A stretch of DNA of 6,364 nucleotides from an uncultured Eubacterium sp. (GTDB lineage Bacteria > Bacillota > Clostridia > Lachnospirales > Lachnospiraceae), in contig CAMKHH010000076.1 in NCBI GenBank assembly GCA_946412445.1, positions 1 through 6,364 of the forward strand, read 5' to 3'. Below the pieces are notes generated by a model that saw only the letters and a program-made list of their open reading frames with translations, ran no database searches and was not told the DNA's origin. This document shows positions 1 to 5,195 of the stretch, piece after piece. Position 1 is the stretch's first letter. Each line of letters opens with the position of its first letter. The position numbers were made by a program, and so were the translations under genes.

Positions 1-695
1 ATACTGTCGATGTTTTTAACTCCCTCTGCTGCCTCAATTTTTGCAATTACAGCGATATGTATGCCGCCATGTTCCATTAAAAAATCTTTAATTTCCAAAA
101 CATCCTCTGCTTTTCGAACGAAAGAGGCAGCTATGAAATCTACTCCCTGCTCAATTCCAAAGAGAATGTCCTCTTTGTCCTTATCCGTGATGGCAGGAAG
201 ATTAACGGAAACATTGGGGACATTAATTCCCTTTCGTTCTCCCAGTTCTCCGCCATTAATCACTGTACAGACAATATCCGTGTCAGAAACCTCTTCTATA
301 TGTAATTCAATCAGTCCATCATCAATCAGAATCCTGTCGCCCCTTCTCACATCACGAGGCAGTTCCGTATAGGTGACAAACACCTTGTCCGCATTTCCCA
401 CCATTTCTTCTGTAGTCAGAACAAAGGTCTGTCCTTCCTGCAGCTGCACCCTTTTGCCGTCTTCCAGCAAACCGGTACGAATCTCCGGTCCCTTGGTATC
501 TAAAAGGATTGCAACCGGAACCTTCATCTCCTTACGGAGTTTTTTCAGCATGTCCATACGCTCCTTATGCTCCGCATGGTCTCCGTGTGAAAAATTAAAT
601 CTGGCGACATCCATTCCTGTCTGAATCATGGTTTTCATCACTTCCGGTTTGTCCAGATTTGGTCCCATCGTACACACAATCTTTGTTCTTTTCAT
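1..695 (-). CDS. pyk: Pyruvate kinase, N-terminal 231 codons (cut by window edge)
   Basis: Pyruvate kinase transfers phosphate from phosphoenolpyruvate to ADP, giving pyruvate and ATP in the cytosol at the last step of glycolysis; it needs Mg2+ and usually K+. The reading frame stays open to base 1, so the C-terminal half lies outside the window. Visible signatures are the opening MKRTKIVCTMGP, RFNFSHG at about residues 32-38 (cation and phosphate site), LLDTKGPEIRTG at about 64-75, the B-domain lid around residues 80-165, and NLPAITDKD followed by the barrel segment ending IAVIAKIEAAEGV, which carries the catalytic Lys. The ATG at 695-693 has GTGAGG (708-703) seven bases upstream. It starts 19 bp after the rhomboid-like gene stops, on the same strand with no terminator between, so it is probably co-transcribed with corA. 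The family call is very secure. Confidence 0.97.
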   Translation of the reverse strand, partial: MKRTKIVCTMGPNLDKPEVMKTMIQTGMDVARFNFSHGDHAEHKERMDMLKKLRKEMKVPVAILLDTKGPEIRTGLLEDGKRVQLQEGQTFVLTTEEMVGNADKVFVTYTELPRDVRRGDRILIDDGLIELHIEEVSDTDIVCTVINGGELGERKGINVPNVSVNLPAITDKDKEDILFGIEQGVDFIAASFVRKAEDVLEIKDFLMEHGGIHIAVIAKIEAAEGVKNIDS

Positions 696-714
696 ACTTA
701 AGCCTCACTTTCAA

Positions 715-1557
715 TTATCTGATATGTTCATGAGTAAACAGGTGATCCTGGCAGTACTCATAATTCCCTTTGCACTTGGAACAAAACCGGAACTCCAGTG
801 TCGGATCATCCTTCTCCGTTCGTCCGCAGACCGCACACTTATGTGTCGTGATATTGGAAGTCTGGCCCCGTGATACAGCTTTTTTAAATTCATTCCTCCG
901 ATGTATCTCCTGCGGATTGACGCGCTTGTAATCTCTGGTCATAAAAAAGAATACAATCACATTCATCAGTGAACAGATGATTACCACTCTGGTTGCCCAG
1001 TCTCCCTGGTACATGGAAATTGCCAGAAAAACCACGTCCAGTATGGCCAGATATTTTATCTTAATTGGTATCAGGAAATAAAGCATCATACGCATATCCG
1101 GATAGGTCAGTGCAAATCCAAGGAATATGGAAAGACTGACATAGAAAGTGCTGAACTGCGTACCATAACCCAGTATGGTAAATGTATCCCCCATGACCGC
1201 ATAGAGGATAAATGCTCCCACAATGGTCATAAGCAGTCCAAAGAAAATATAGACATTATAGCGGAACCTGCCCCAGGTCTGTTCCAGTGCCGTCCCCAGC
1301 TGATAATAGCAAAGCAGCATAATAATCGTAAATAAATCCAGCCGTCCCGGGGGAATCAAGATCCAGCTGACCAGGCGCCAGATCTGTCCTCTTAAAATCA
1401 ATCCGGGATCCAGCATAAGATATCCCAGTACCGGCACACCGACCCGCCCCAGAAGCTGCAGAACATATCCTATATTATACGTGATAATAATGTATTTTGT
1501 CAGATTACCAATCGCATACCTTCCAAACTTACGTTCCATCTTGTTAAAAAATTTCAT
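715..1557 (-). CDS. Rhomboid-fold membrane protein with C-terminal zinc-finger-like tail, probably not a protease
   Basis: This 280-residue membrane protein has about six hydrophobic segments between residues 22 and 207 and a cytosolic-looking tail. GQIWRLVSWI (57-66), the ALEQTWG loop (90-96) and the YPDMRMMLYFLIPIKIKYL block (152-170) match the rhomboid fold. The catalytic GxSG is replaced by YGTQFS (131-136), the TM2 His is absent (LDLFTIIMLL), and no His is seen in the last TM, so proteolysis is unlikely. The tail (241-278) has CxxC, CxxC, C, then DH, H and H, eight possible zinc ligands in a MYND/AN1-like order. A GTG at 1575 directly abuts the corA stop, but the ATG at 1557 is preferred: AGGTGAA (1567-1561) precedes it, while no ribosome site precedes the GTG. 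It sits between corA and pyk. Its function is unknown; a scaffold or chaperone role for membrane partners is only a guess. Confidence 0.85.
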   Translation of the reverse strand: MKFFNKMERKFGRYAIGNLTKYIIITYNIGYVLQLLGRVGVPVLGYLMLDPGLILRGQIWRLVSWILIPPGRLDLFTIIMLLCYYQLGTALEQTWGRFRYNVYIFFGLLMTIVGAFILYAVMGDTFTILGYGTQFSTFYVSLSIFLGFALTYPDMRMMLYFLIPIKIKYLAILDVVFLAISMYQGDWATRVVIICSLMNVIVFFFMTRDYKRVNPQEIHRRNEFKKAVSRGQTSNITTHKCAVCGRTEKDDPTLEFRFCSKCKGNYEYCQDHLFTHEHIR

Positions 1558-1575
1558 ATTTTCACCTAATCCCAC

Positions 1576-2520
1576 TTATTTAAACATGTTTTTCTTTGAA
1601 AAAAGCAAAGCTACAATCAGACTTATTACCAGCGATACTATGATAACGGCTGCAAATCCCAATGGACTGCCCGCAAATGGCATTCCTTTTGCATTCACAT
1701 TCATACCATAGGCAGAATAGATAATCGTGGGGATAGACATCACAATCGTAATCACTGAAAGAGCCTTCATAACAATATTCTGATTATTGGATATAACCGA
1801 AGCGAATGCATCCATCGTTCCGCTTAATATGCCGCTGTAGATATTTGCCATCTCAATAGCCTGTTTGTTCTCAATGATAACATCCTCAAGAAGATCCTCA
1901 TCCTCCGGATACTTTTTAATCTTTTCCACCTTCATCAGTTTTTCCAGCACAACTTCATTGGAGCGCAGGGAAGTCGTAAAGTAAACCAGAGACTTTTCCA
2001 GCTCCAGCAATTCAATCAATTCCTGATTCCTCTGCGATTTATGAAGCCGCTTCTCAACCATCTCACTCTTTTTATCTATAATGCGCAGATAATGCAGAAA
2101 CATGCTCGCATTCTTATATAGAATCTGCAGAATGAAACGTGTCTTCATGTGTGTATAAAAATTCCTGACTCTTCCGTCCATGAATGCACTTAATATAGGT
2201 GTATCTTCCAGGCATACGGTAATAATAACGTGATCGCCGATTATAATACTCATGGGAATTGTCCCATACCAGTCTTTATCATTACGTTCCTCTATTACAG
2301 GAATATCCACCAACACCAAAGTATAATTATCTTCCTGCTCAATACGGGAACGCTCTTCTTCATCCAGAGGCGCCCGCAAATCCTCCACATCCAGCTGATA
2401 ACGCTGTGCCACTTCAAACAGTTCCGTAGCCGTGGGATCCGTCAAAGCAATCCAGCATCCGTCCTCCGGCATATCGAGCTTTGAAATGCCGCTCTCTGTC
2501 GATTTAAAAATTCTGATCAT
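1576..2520 (-). CDS. corA: CorA-family magnesium/divalent cation transporter
   Basis: CorA proteins are pentameric inner-membrane channels that import Mg2+ (some also Co2+ or Ni2+) and are gated by Mg2+ bound to their cytosolic domain. At 314 residues this is near the usual family length. Residues 1 to about 125 form the acidic alpha/beta cytosolic domain. Residues 130-245 form the long stalk helix, with many Glu/Lys and the acidic willow-helix-like segment YPEDEDLLEDVI at 204-215. TM1 spans about 250-270 and ends in the signature YGMNV (271-275), and TM2 spans about 288-308 with a short basic tail. The loop between them (276-287) holds the selectivity entrance. The ATG at 2520-2518 follows AAAGGAG (2536-2530) with a 9-base gap. 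It is the first gene after a consensus promoter and a structured 225-nt leader with its own small ORF. The rhomboid-like gene follows within 20 bp. Ion specificity cannot be read from sequence. Confidence 0.95.
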   Translation of the reverse strand: MIRIFKSTESGISKLDMPEDGCWIALTDPTATELFEVAQRYQLDVEDLRAPLDEEERSRIEQEDNYTLVLVDIPVIEERNDKDWYGTIPMSIIIGDHVIITVCLEDTPILSAFMDGRVRNFYTHMKTRFILQILYKNASMFLHYLRIIDKKSEMVEKRLHKSQRNQELIELLELEKSLVYFTTSLRSNEVVLEKLMKVEKIKKYPEDEDLLEDVIIENKQAIEMANIYSGILSGTMDAFASVISNNQNIVMKALSVITIVMSIPTIIYSAYGMNVNAKGMPFAGSPLGFAAVIIVSLVISLIVALLFSKKNMFK

Positions 2521-2543
2521 GTCATGTTGCTCCTTTCATCATC

Positions 2544-2585
2544 CGCAAAGGGACAAAAAAGAAGCTCACGCCATATCCCTTCGCG
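2544..2585 (-). promoter_or_regulatory. 10-bp hairpin between leader ORF stop and corA ribosome site
   Basis: On the minus strand CGCGAAGGGA (2585-2576) pairs with TCCCTTTGCG (2553-2544) over ten base pairs, one of them a G-U wobble, around a 22-nt loop. The left arm begins on the base directly after the TGA of the leader ORF, so a ribosome terminating there would cover it. The right arm ends seven bases before AAAGGAG of corA. The loop contains TTCTTTTTTG. A second copy of the left-arm core, CGCGAAG at 2620-2614 inside the leader ORF, could pair with the same right arm (CTTTGCG, 2550-2544), so two exclusive folds are possible. Confidence 0.55.
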
Positions 2586-2645
2586 TCATTTTATATATTT
2601 AATTCGGTTAAAACTTCGCGATTCAGGGGAAGGCCCGCTTTCCAT
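2586..2645 (-). CDS. Putative 19-residue leader peptide upstream of corA (MgtL/CorL-like layout)
   Basis: The ORF reads MESGPSPESRSFNRIKYIK and ends in TGA. Its ATG (2645-2643) has AAAGGA (2660-2655) nine bases upstream, a good ribosome site. An in-frame upstream ATG at 2663 would add six residues but has no clear ribosome site. The peptide has Glu2 and Glu8 flanking Pro5 and Pro7, then a basic tail with two Arg and three Lys. Enterobacterial MgtL ([17 protein letters not shown]) has the same order, and Salmonella corA also has a leader ORF, corL. In those systems translation of the leader ORF controls whether transcription reaches the Mg2+ transporter gene. I see the ORF, its ribosome site and the flanking hairpins directly. 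That it is translated, and that it senses Mg2+, is inference. No sequence homology to mgtL is claimed; similarity of so short a peptide may be convergent or chance. Confidence 0.5.
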   Translation of the reverse strand: MESGPSPESRSFNRIKYIK

Positions 2646-2652
2646 AACTACA

Positions 2653-2673
2653 CATCCTTTCATACTTAGGATG
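2653..2673 (-). promoter_or_regulatory. Hairpin occluding the leader ORF ribosome site
   Basis: CATCCT (2673-2668) and AGGATG (2658-2653) pair perfectly around a nine-base loop. The right arm includes the AGGA of the leader ORF's ribosome site (AAAGGA, 2660-2655), so folding would reduce initiation on the leader peptide. The stem is short and its stability in the cell is uncertain. Confidence 0.4.
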
Positions 2674-2680
2674 ATTCCAT

Positions 2681-2699
2681 GCAAGAAAAAGTTTCCTGC
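2681..2699 (-). promoter_or_regulatory. Small 8-bp hairpin in the corA leader
   Basis: GCAGGAAA (2699-2692) pairs with TTTCTTGC (2688-2681) with one G-U wobble and a three-base loop. It is AU-rich in the upper part. Its left arm could alternatively pair as part of TTAGC (2702-2698) with GCTAA (2726-2722), so it may take part in switching. No function can be assigned. Confidence 0.35.
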
Positions 2700-2704
2700 T
2701 AAAC

Positions 2705-2728
2705 AAAAAACTATGCCTATCTTAGCAT
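2705..2728 (-). terminator. Weak possible early terminator in the corA leader
   Basis: ATGCT (2728-2724) can pair with GGCAT (2717-2713), including one T-G wobble, around a six-base loop. AG and then six T residues (2710-2705) follow. The stem is short and poor in GC, so it is marginal as an intrinsic terminator. It is listed because it lies early in a long leader upstream of a transporter gene. Confidence 0.2.
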
Positions 2729-2751
2729 GTAATCATATTCACCTGTTGTAC

Positions 2752-2780
2752 ATTATAATCTTTGGAAATATGTTTGTCAA
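2752..2780 (-). promoter_or_regulatory. Consensus sigma-A promoter of the corA operon
   Basis: TTGACA (2780-2775), a 17-bp spacer and TATAAT (2757-2752) match the housekeeping consensus at all twelve positions. The predicted start is near 2745. Such a promoter should be strong, which fits control acting later, in the leader. It is divergent from the aroC promoter, with 27 bp between the two -35 boxes. Confidence 0.85.
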
Positions 2781-2807
2781 ACCTAAAATCGATTACATAA
2801 AAGTTGC

Positions 2808-2837
2808 TTGCTTCACCCGAGCTTTCCGTTGTATACT
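2808..2837 (+). promoter_or_regulatory. Promoter of aroC
   Basis: TTGCTT (2808-2813), an 18-bp spacer and TATACT (2832-2837) form a good sigma-A promoter, with predicted transcript start near 2844. A second TATACT at 2864-2869 is too close to the ribosome site to be useful. The -10 overlaps a small inverted repeat (2833-2845). Confidence 0.65.
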
Positions 2838-2868
2838 GAAAGTATCAACGAAATTGTATAGAATATAC
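2833..2868 (+). other. Pair of small hyphenated palindromes around the aroC start site
   Basis: ATACT-GAA-AGTAT (2833-2845) and GTATA-GAA-TATAC (2856-2868) are each perfect 5+3+5 inverted repeats with the same GAA centre, their centres 23 bp (about two helical turns) apart. The first overlaps the -10 box and the second lies in the 5' UTR just before the ribosome site. They could be operator half-sites for an unknown repressor, but AT-rich promoter DNA gives such repeats by chance. Confidence 0.25.
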
Positions 2869-2881
2869 TGGAGGATAACGA

Positions 2882-3982
2882 ATGGCAGGCTCAACATATG
2901 GAACAATCTTTAAAATCACTACCTGGGGAGAATCACATGGAAATGGAATAGGCGTGGTTGTAGACGGCTGTCCCGCAGGGCTGCCTTTAAACAGATTTGA
3001 TATTCAGGAATTTCTGGACCGCAGAAAGCCCGGCCAGCACCGCTACTCTACCCAGCGGAAGGAGGGTGATAAAGTTGAGATACTCTCTGGAGTCTTTCAG
3101 GAGTATACTACGGGTACGCCCATCTCCATGATGGTACGCAACACAGATCAGCGCTCCGGGGATTATGGTAAAATTGCAGAATATTACCGCCCCGGCCATG
3201 CGGATTACACCTATGATGAAAAATAGGGTTTCCGGGATTACCGCGGCGGCGGACGCTCCTCCGGACGCGAAACCATCGGGCGTGTCGCTGCCGGTGCCAT
3301 TGCTTCCAAGCTGTTGGCAGAACTTGGAATCAGCGTAACCGCCTACGTACGCTCCATAGGCCCTGTGGCCATAGAGACATTTGACCCGGAAGAAATCCGG
3401 AAAAATCCGCTATGTATGCCGGATGCCCGGGCAGCCGCCCAGGCCTCGGAGTATCTGGAGAAATGTCTGGAAGAACTCAATTCTTCCGGAGGATGTGTAG
3501 AATGTATCGTACATGGCATGCCTGCAGGAGCAGGTGAGCCCGTCTTTGAAAAGCTGGATGCCAATCTTGCCAAAGCTCTGATGTCCATAGGGGCTGTAAA
3601 AGCGGTGGAAATCGGTGACGGAGCTGCTGTCGCCGCCGCAACCGGAATAGAAAATAATGATGCATTTGCTGCCGGTGCGGATGGGCATATTTTCAAAAAA
3701 ACCAACCATGCAGGCGGCACCTTGGGGGGGATCAGTGACGGAAGCGATATCCTCCTTCGAGCCTCCTTCAAACCCACTCCCTCCATTTTCAGCACACAGC
3801 AGACAGTGAATAAAGACCATGAAAATATACAAATCAACATCAAAGGACGACATGATCCCATCATCCCCCCGAGAGCTGTGGTCGTAGTGGAATCTATGAC
3901 CGCAATCACCCTGATTGACAGCCTTATGACAGGCATGAGTGCAAAGCTTTCCAATCTGAAAAGGATTTGGATAGACGATTAA
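2882..3982 (+). pseudogene. aroC: Chorismate synthase interrupted by an in-frame TAG at codon 115
   Basis: Chorismate synthase removes phosphate from 5-enolpyruvylshikimate-3-phosphate to give chorismate, using reduced FMN, in the last shared step of aromatic amino acid synthesis. The ATG at 2882 has GGAGG (2870-2874) seven bases upstream. Conserved parts are [12 protein letters not shown] (13-24, active-site His19), [14 protein letters not shown] (101-114, His106), GFRDYRGGGRSSGRETIGRVAAGA (from 116), TNHAGGTLGGIS (274-285) and GRHDPIIPPRA (322-332). The full frame would be 366 residues, normal for the family. The codon after DEK, Tyr in most homologues, is TAG (3224-3226), with no shift or other stop. 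As read it gives a 114-residue fragment lacking much of the FMN site. The only weak restart seen is a TTG at 3314. The intact remainder suggests a recent mutation, a sequencing error, or readthrough. Confidence 0.9.
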
Positions 3983-4021
3983 TCACTCAGATGGGGTCAG
4001 ACCCCCATCTGAGTGATTAAT
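3978..4021. repeat. Perfect 19-bp inverted repeat joining the ends of two convergent genes
   Basis: ATTAATCACTCAGATGGGG (3978-3996) is repeated in exact inverted form at 4003-4021, with a six-base centre TCAGAC. The left arm includes the aroC stop (3980-3982), and the element contains the last seven codons and the stop of the facing lactonase-family gene (3997-3999). RNA from either strand would fold into a very strong stem, so a shared terminator or transcript-end barrier is plausible. Neither side is followed by a clear T-tract, unlike a usual intrinsic terminator. A dispersed palindromic repeat is the alternative. Confidence 0.85.
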
Positions 4022-5055
4022 ATACAATTTGGTGTTTCCACCTGCATCGGTCTTCCCTTCTGCACCAGAAGCTTTTTCTCGTAATCAATTGTAAACGTGG
4101 TAATACTGTTAGACTCATGGTTTACAACTGCAATATTATTATCAGCGGGTAAAATTGCTATATCTTTCGGATACTCCCCACTTATGGGAAGTGCGAATTC
4201 CTTGTTCAGCAGCCCGCTTTTGGGATCAATCGTATACATAGCCACCGTATTATCTCCGGCCGTTGAAGTAAACAGATGCTTTCCATCATTGGACAGGCAC
4301 ATACCGGAAGCCGCATCGTGTGCGCGGTCCACATTATCTGAGGTGGTGCTGATCGTCTGAATCTTCTCGAATACAGGAACATTGCTTCCGGCCTCATAGG
4401 CAAACACATCCACCTCATTCGTCAGCTCATACAGCAGATATGCGAACTTTCCATTTTGAGAAAATGCCAGGTTCCTGGGCCCGGATTCCCGCTCACAGCG
4501 AAGAATATCGACAAGCTGCAGTTTATGTCTGCGTGTATTGATCTTATAAATCTTTACCTGATCAATTCCGTTATCCACCGCACAAAGATACTTGTTGTCG
4601 GGCGTAGGCATCACACAGTTTACATGGGGACGGAAATTACGTTCCGCAACACTGCCCAGGCCTTTATGGAAAACCCCGTCCATAACGCTGCCCAGCCGGC
4701 CATCCTGGTGTGTATGCACTACAGTGACCTTTCCGTCATGATAACCGGCCACAAAGAGATACCGGCCGCTCTGATCCACTGACAGATAACAGCCGCGCAT
4801 GCCATCAATATCCACCTTATTAATCAGACACAGATCTCCATCTTCCTCATCCACTGAAAATACTGCGACACCTTCATCTGCTATGGAATACATATATTTT
4901 CCATTTAAAGAACGACAGATATCTGAAGAATTATTAATCGGAATCACCTTCCGTTCCGTCAGTGTCCCTTCCTCCACATCCACATCGTATAAGTGGATTC
5001 CTATACTGCTGCCATGGGTATAAGTCCCAACATATGCTACATACTTCTCACCCAT
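3997..5055 (-). CDS. Lactonase-family seven-bladed beta-propeller protein (6-phosphogluconolactonase-like)
   Basis: This 352-residue protein has no signal peptide or membrane segment and should be cytosolic. It resembles the lactonase family (Pfam Lactonase, which includes E. coli YbhE/Pgl): YVAYVGTYTHGSSIGIHLY at 5-23, then repeated blades with the pattern small-x-D-G-K/R-hydrophobic-hydrophobic. Examples are NGKYMYSIAD (51-60), SGRYLFVAGYHDGKVTVV (96-113), RPHVNCVMPTPDNKYLCAVDNGIDQVKIY (142-170), GPRNLAFSQNGKFAYLLYE (192-210), SNDGKHLFTSTAGDNTVAMY (255-274) and GEYPKDIAILP (293-303). True members hydrolyse 6-phosphogluconolactone in the pentose phosphate pathway; substrate here is unproven. 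AAAGGA lies nine bases before the ATG at 5055. The last residues (ITQMGV) are coded by the inverted repeat and are probably not ancestral. It faces aroC and diverges from the pseudouridine synthase. Confidence 0.88.
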   Translation of the reverse strand: MGEKYVAYVGTYTHGSSIGIHLYDVDVEEGTLTERKVIPINNSSDICRSLNGKYMYSIADEGVAVFSVDEEDGDLCLINKVDIDGMRGCYLSVDQSGRYLFVAGYHDGKVTVVHTHQDGRLGSVMDGVFHKGLGSVAERNFRPHVNCVMPTPDNKYLCAVDNGIDQVKIYKINTRRHKLQLVDILRCERESGPRNLAFSQNGKFAYLLYELTNEVDVFAYEAGSNVPVFEKIQTISTTSDNVDRAHDAASGMCLSNDGKHLFTSTAGDNTVAMYTIDPKSGLLNKEFALPISGEYPKDIAILPADNNIAVVNHESNSITTFTIDYEKKLLVQKGRPMQVETPNCILITQMGV

Positions 5056-5124
5056 AAAAACCCATCCTTTCTGCAGTATAACTTTTCATCATATTTATTG
5101 TTATTCTGCAACGTTCATGCTTTT

Positions 5125-5153
5125 ATTTTAGCACAACTTGGGAAAATCTACAA
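5125..5153 (-). promoter_or_regulatory. Possible promoter of the lactonase-family gene
   Basis: On the minus strand TTGTAG (5153-5148), a 17-bp spacer and TAAAAT (5130-5125) form an acceptable sigma-A promoter, giving a 5' UTR of about 60 nt. The -35 match is only three of six, so other AT-rich hexamers in the region are possible. Confidence 0.4.
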
Positions 5154-5179
5154 TTACAGAGGATTATTTTTTTATTCTG

Positions 5180-5188
5180 TGTTATAAT
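5180..5188 (+). promoter_or_regulatory. Extended -10 promoter of the pseudouridine synthase gene
   Basis: TGTTATAAT (TG at 5180-5181, TATAAT at 5183-5188) is a perfect extended -10. No -35 is seen 16-18 bp upstream, as is common for extended -10 promoters; a T7 run (5167-5173) lies just upstream. The predicted start is 5195-5196, on or next to the ATG at 5196. Confidence 0.6.
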
Positions 5189-5195
5189 GCACTAC

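Larger units (their letters stand above)
2521..2745 (-). promoter_or_regulatory. Long structured 5' leader of the corA operon
   Basis: About 225 nt separate the predicted transcription start (about 2745) from the corA ATG. In transcript order the leader holds a weak AU-rich stem before T6 (2728-2705), a hairpin (2699-2681), a hairpin covering a ribosome site (2673-2653), a 19-codon ORF (2645-2586), a 10-bp hairpin (2585-2544) and the corA ribosome site (2536-2530). This order suggests control of corA through translation of the small ORF. It lacks the conserved sequence blocks I would expect of an M-box (ykoK) riboswitch. The regulatory function is inferred from layout only. Confidence 0.6.

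Noticed and set aside
1558..1575. GTG at 1575 as the rhomboid-like start
   Set aside because: It directly abuts the corA stop without a ribosome site, and its first codons are themselves the ribosome site (AGGTGAA) for the ATG at 1557.
2643..2663. In-frame upstream ATG (2663) as the leader peptide start
   Set aside because: Only GGAA about 12 bases away precedes it, while the ATG at 2645 has AAAGGA at ideal spacing; it would also lie in the hairpin loop.
2521..2745. M-box (ykoK) magnesium riboswitch in the corA leader
   Set aside because: The leader lacks the conserved sequence blocks I would expect of that class, and its stems are simple local hairpins separated by an ORF.
2524..2913. 129-codon plus-strand ORF across the corA/aroC intergenic region
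   Set aside because: It runs through both promoters and the corA leader, overlaps the aroC start, has no ribosome site and has a low-complexity, non-protein-like composition.
3224..3240. Pyrrolysine or programmed recoding at the aroC TAG
   Set aside because: The codon replaces a normal Tyr in a housekeeping enzyme, no recoding is known for this family, and no pyl genes are visible; a point mutation or sequencing error is simpler.
3343..3954. Long minus-strand ORFs opposite aroC
   Set aside because: They are antisense shadows of the conserved aroC frame with no ribosome site and no recognisable domain.
3314..3982. Separate 222-codon gene starting at TTG 3314
   Set aside because: It is the in-frame remainder of aroC, the TTG has no proper ribosome site, and the conserved GFRDYRGGGR segment upstream of it would be left untranslated.
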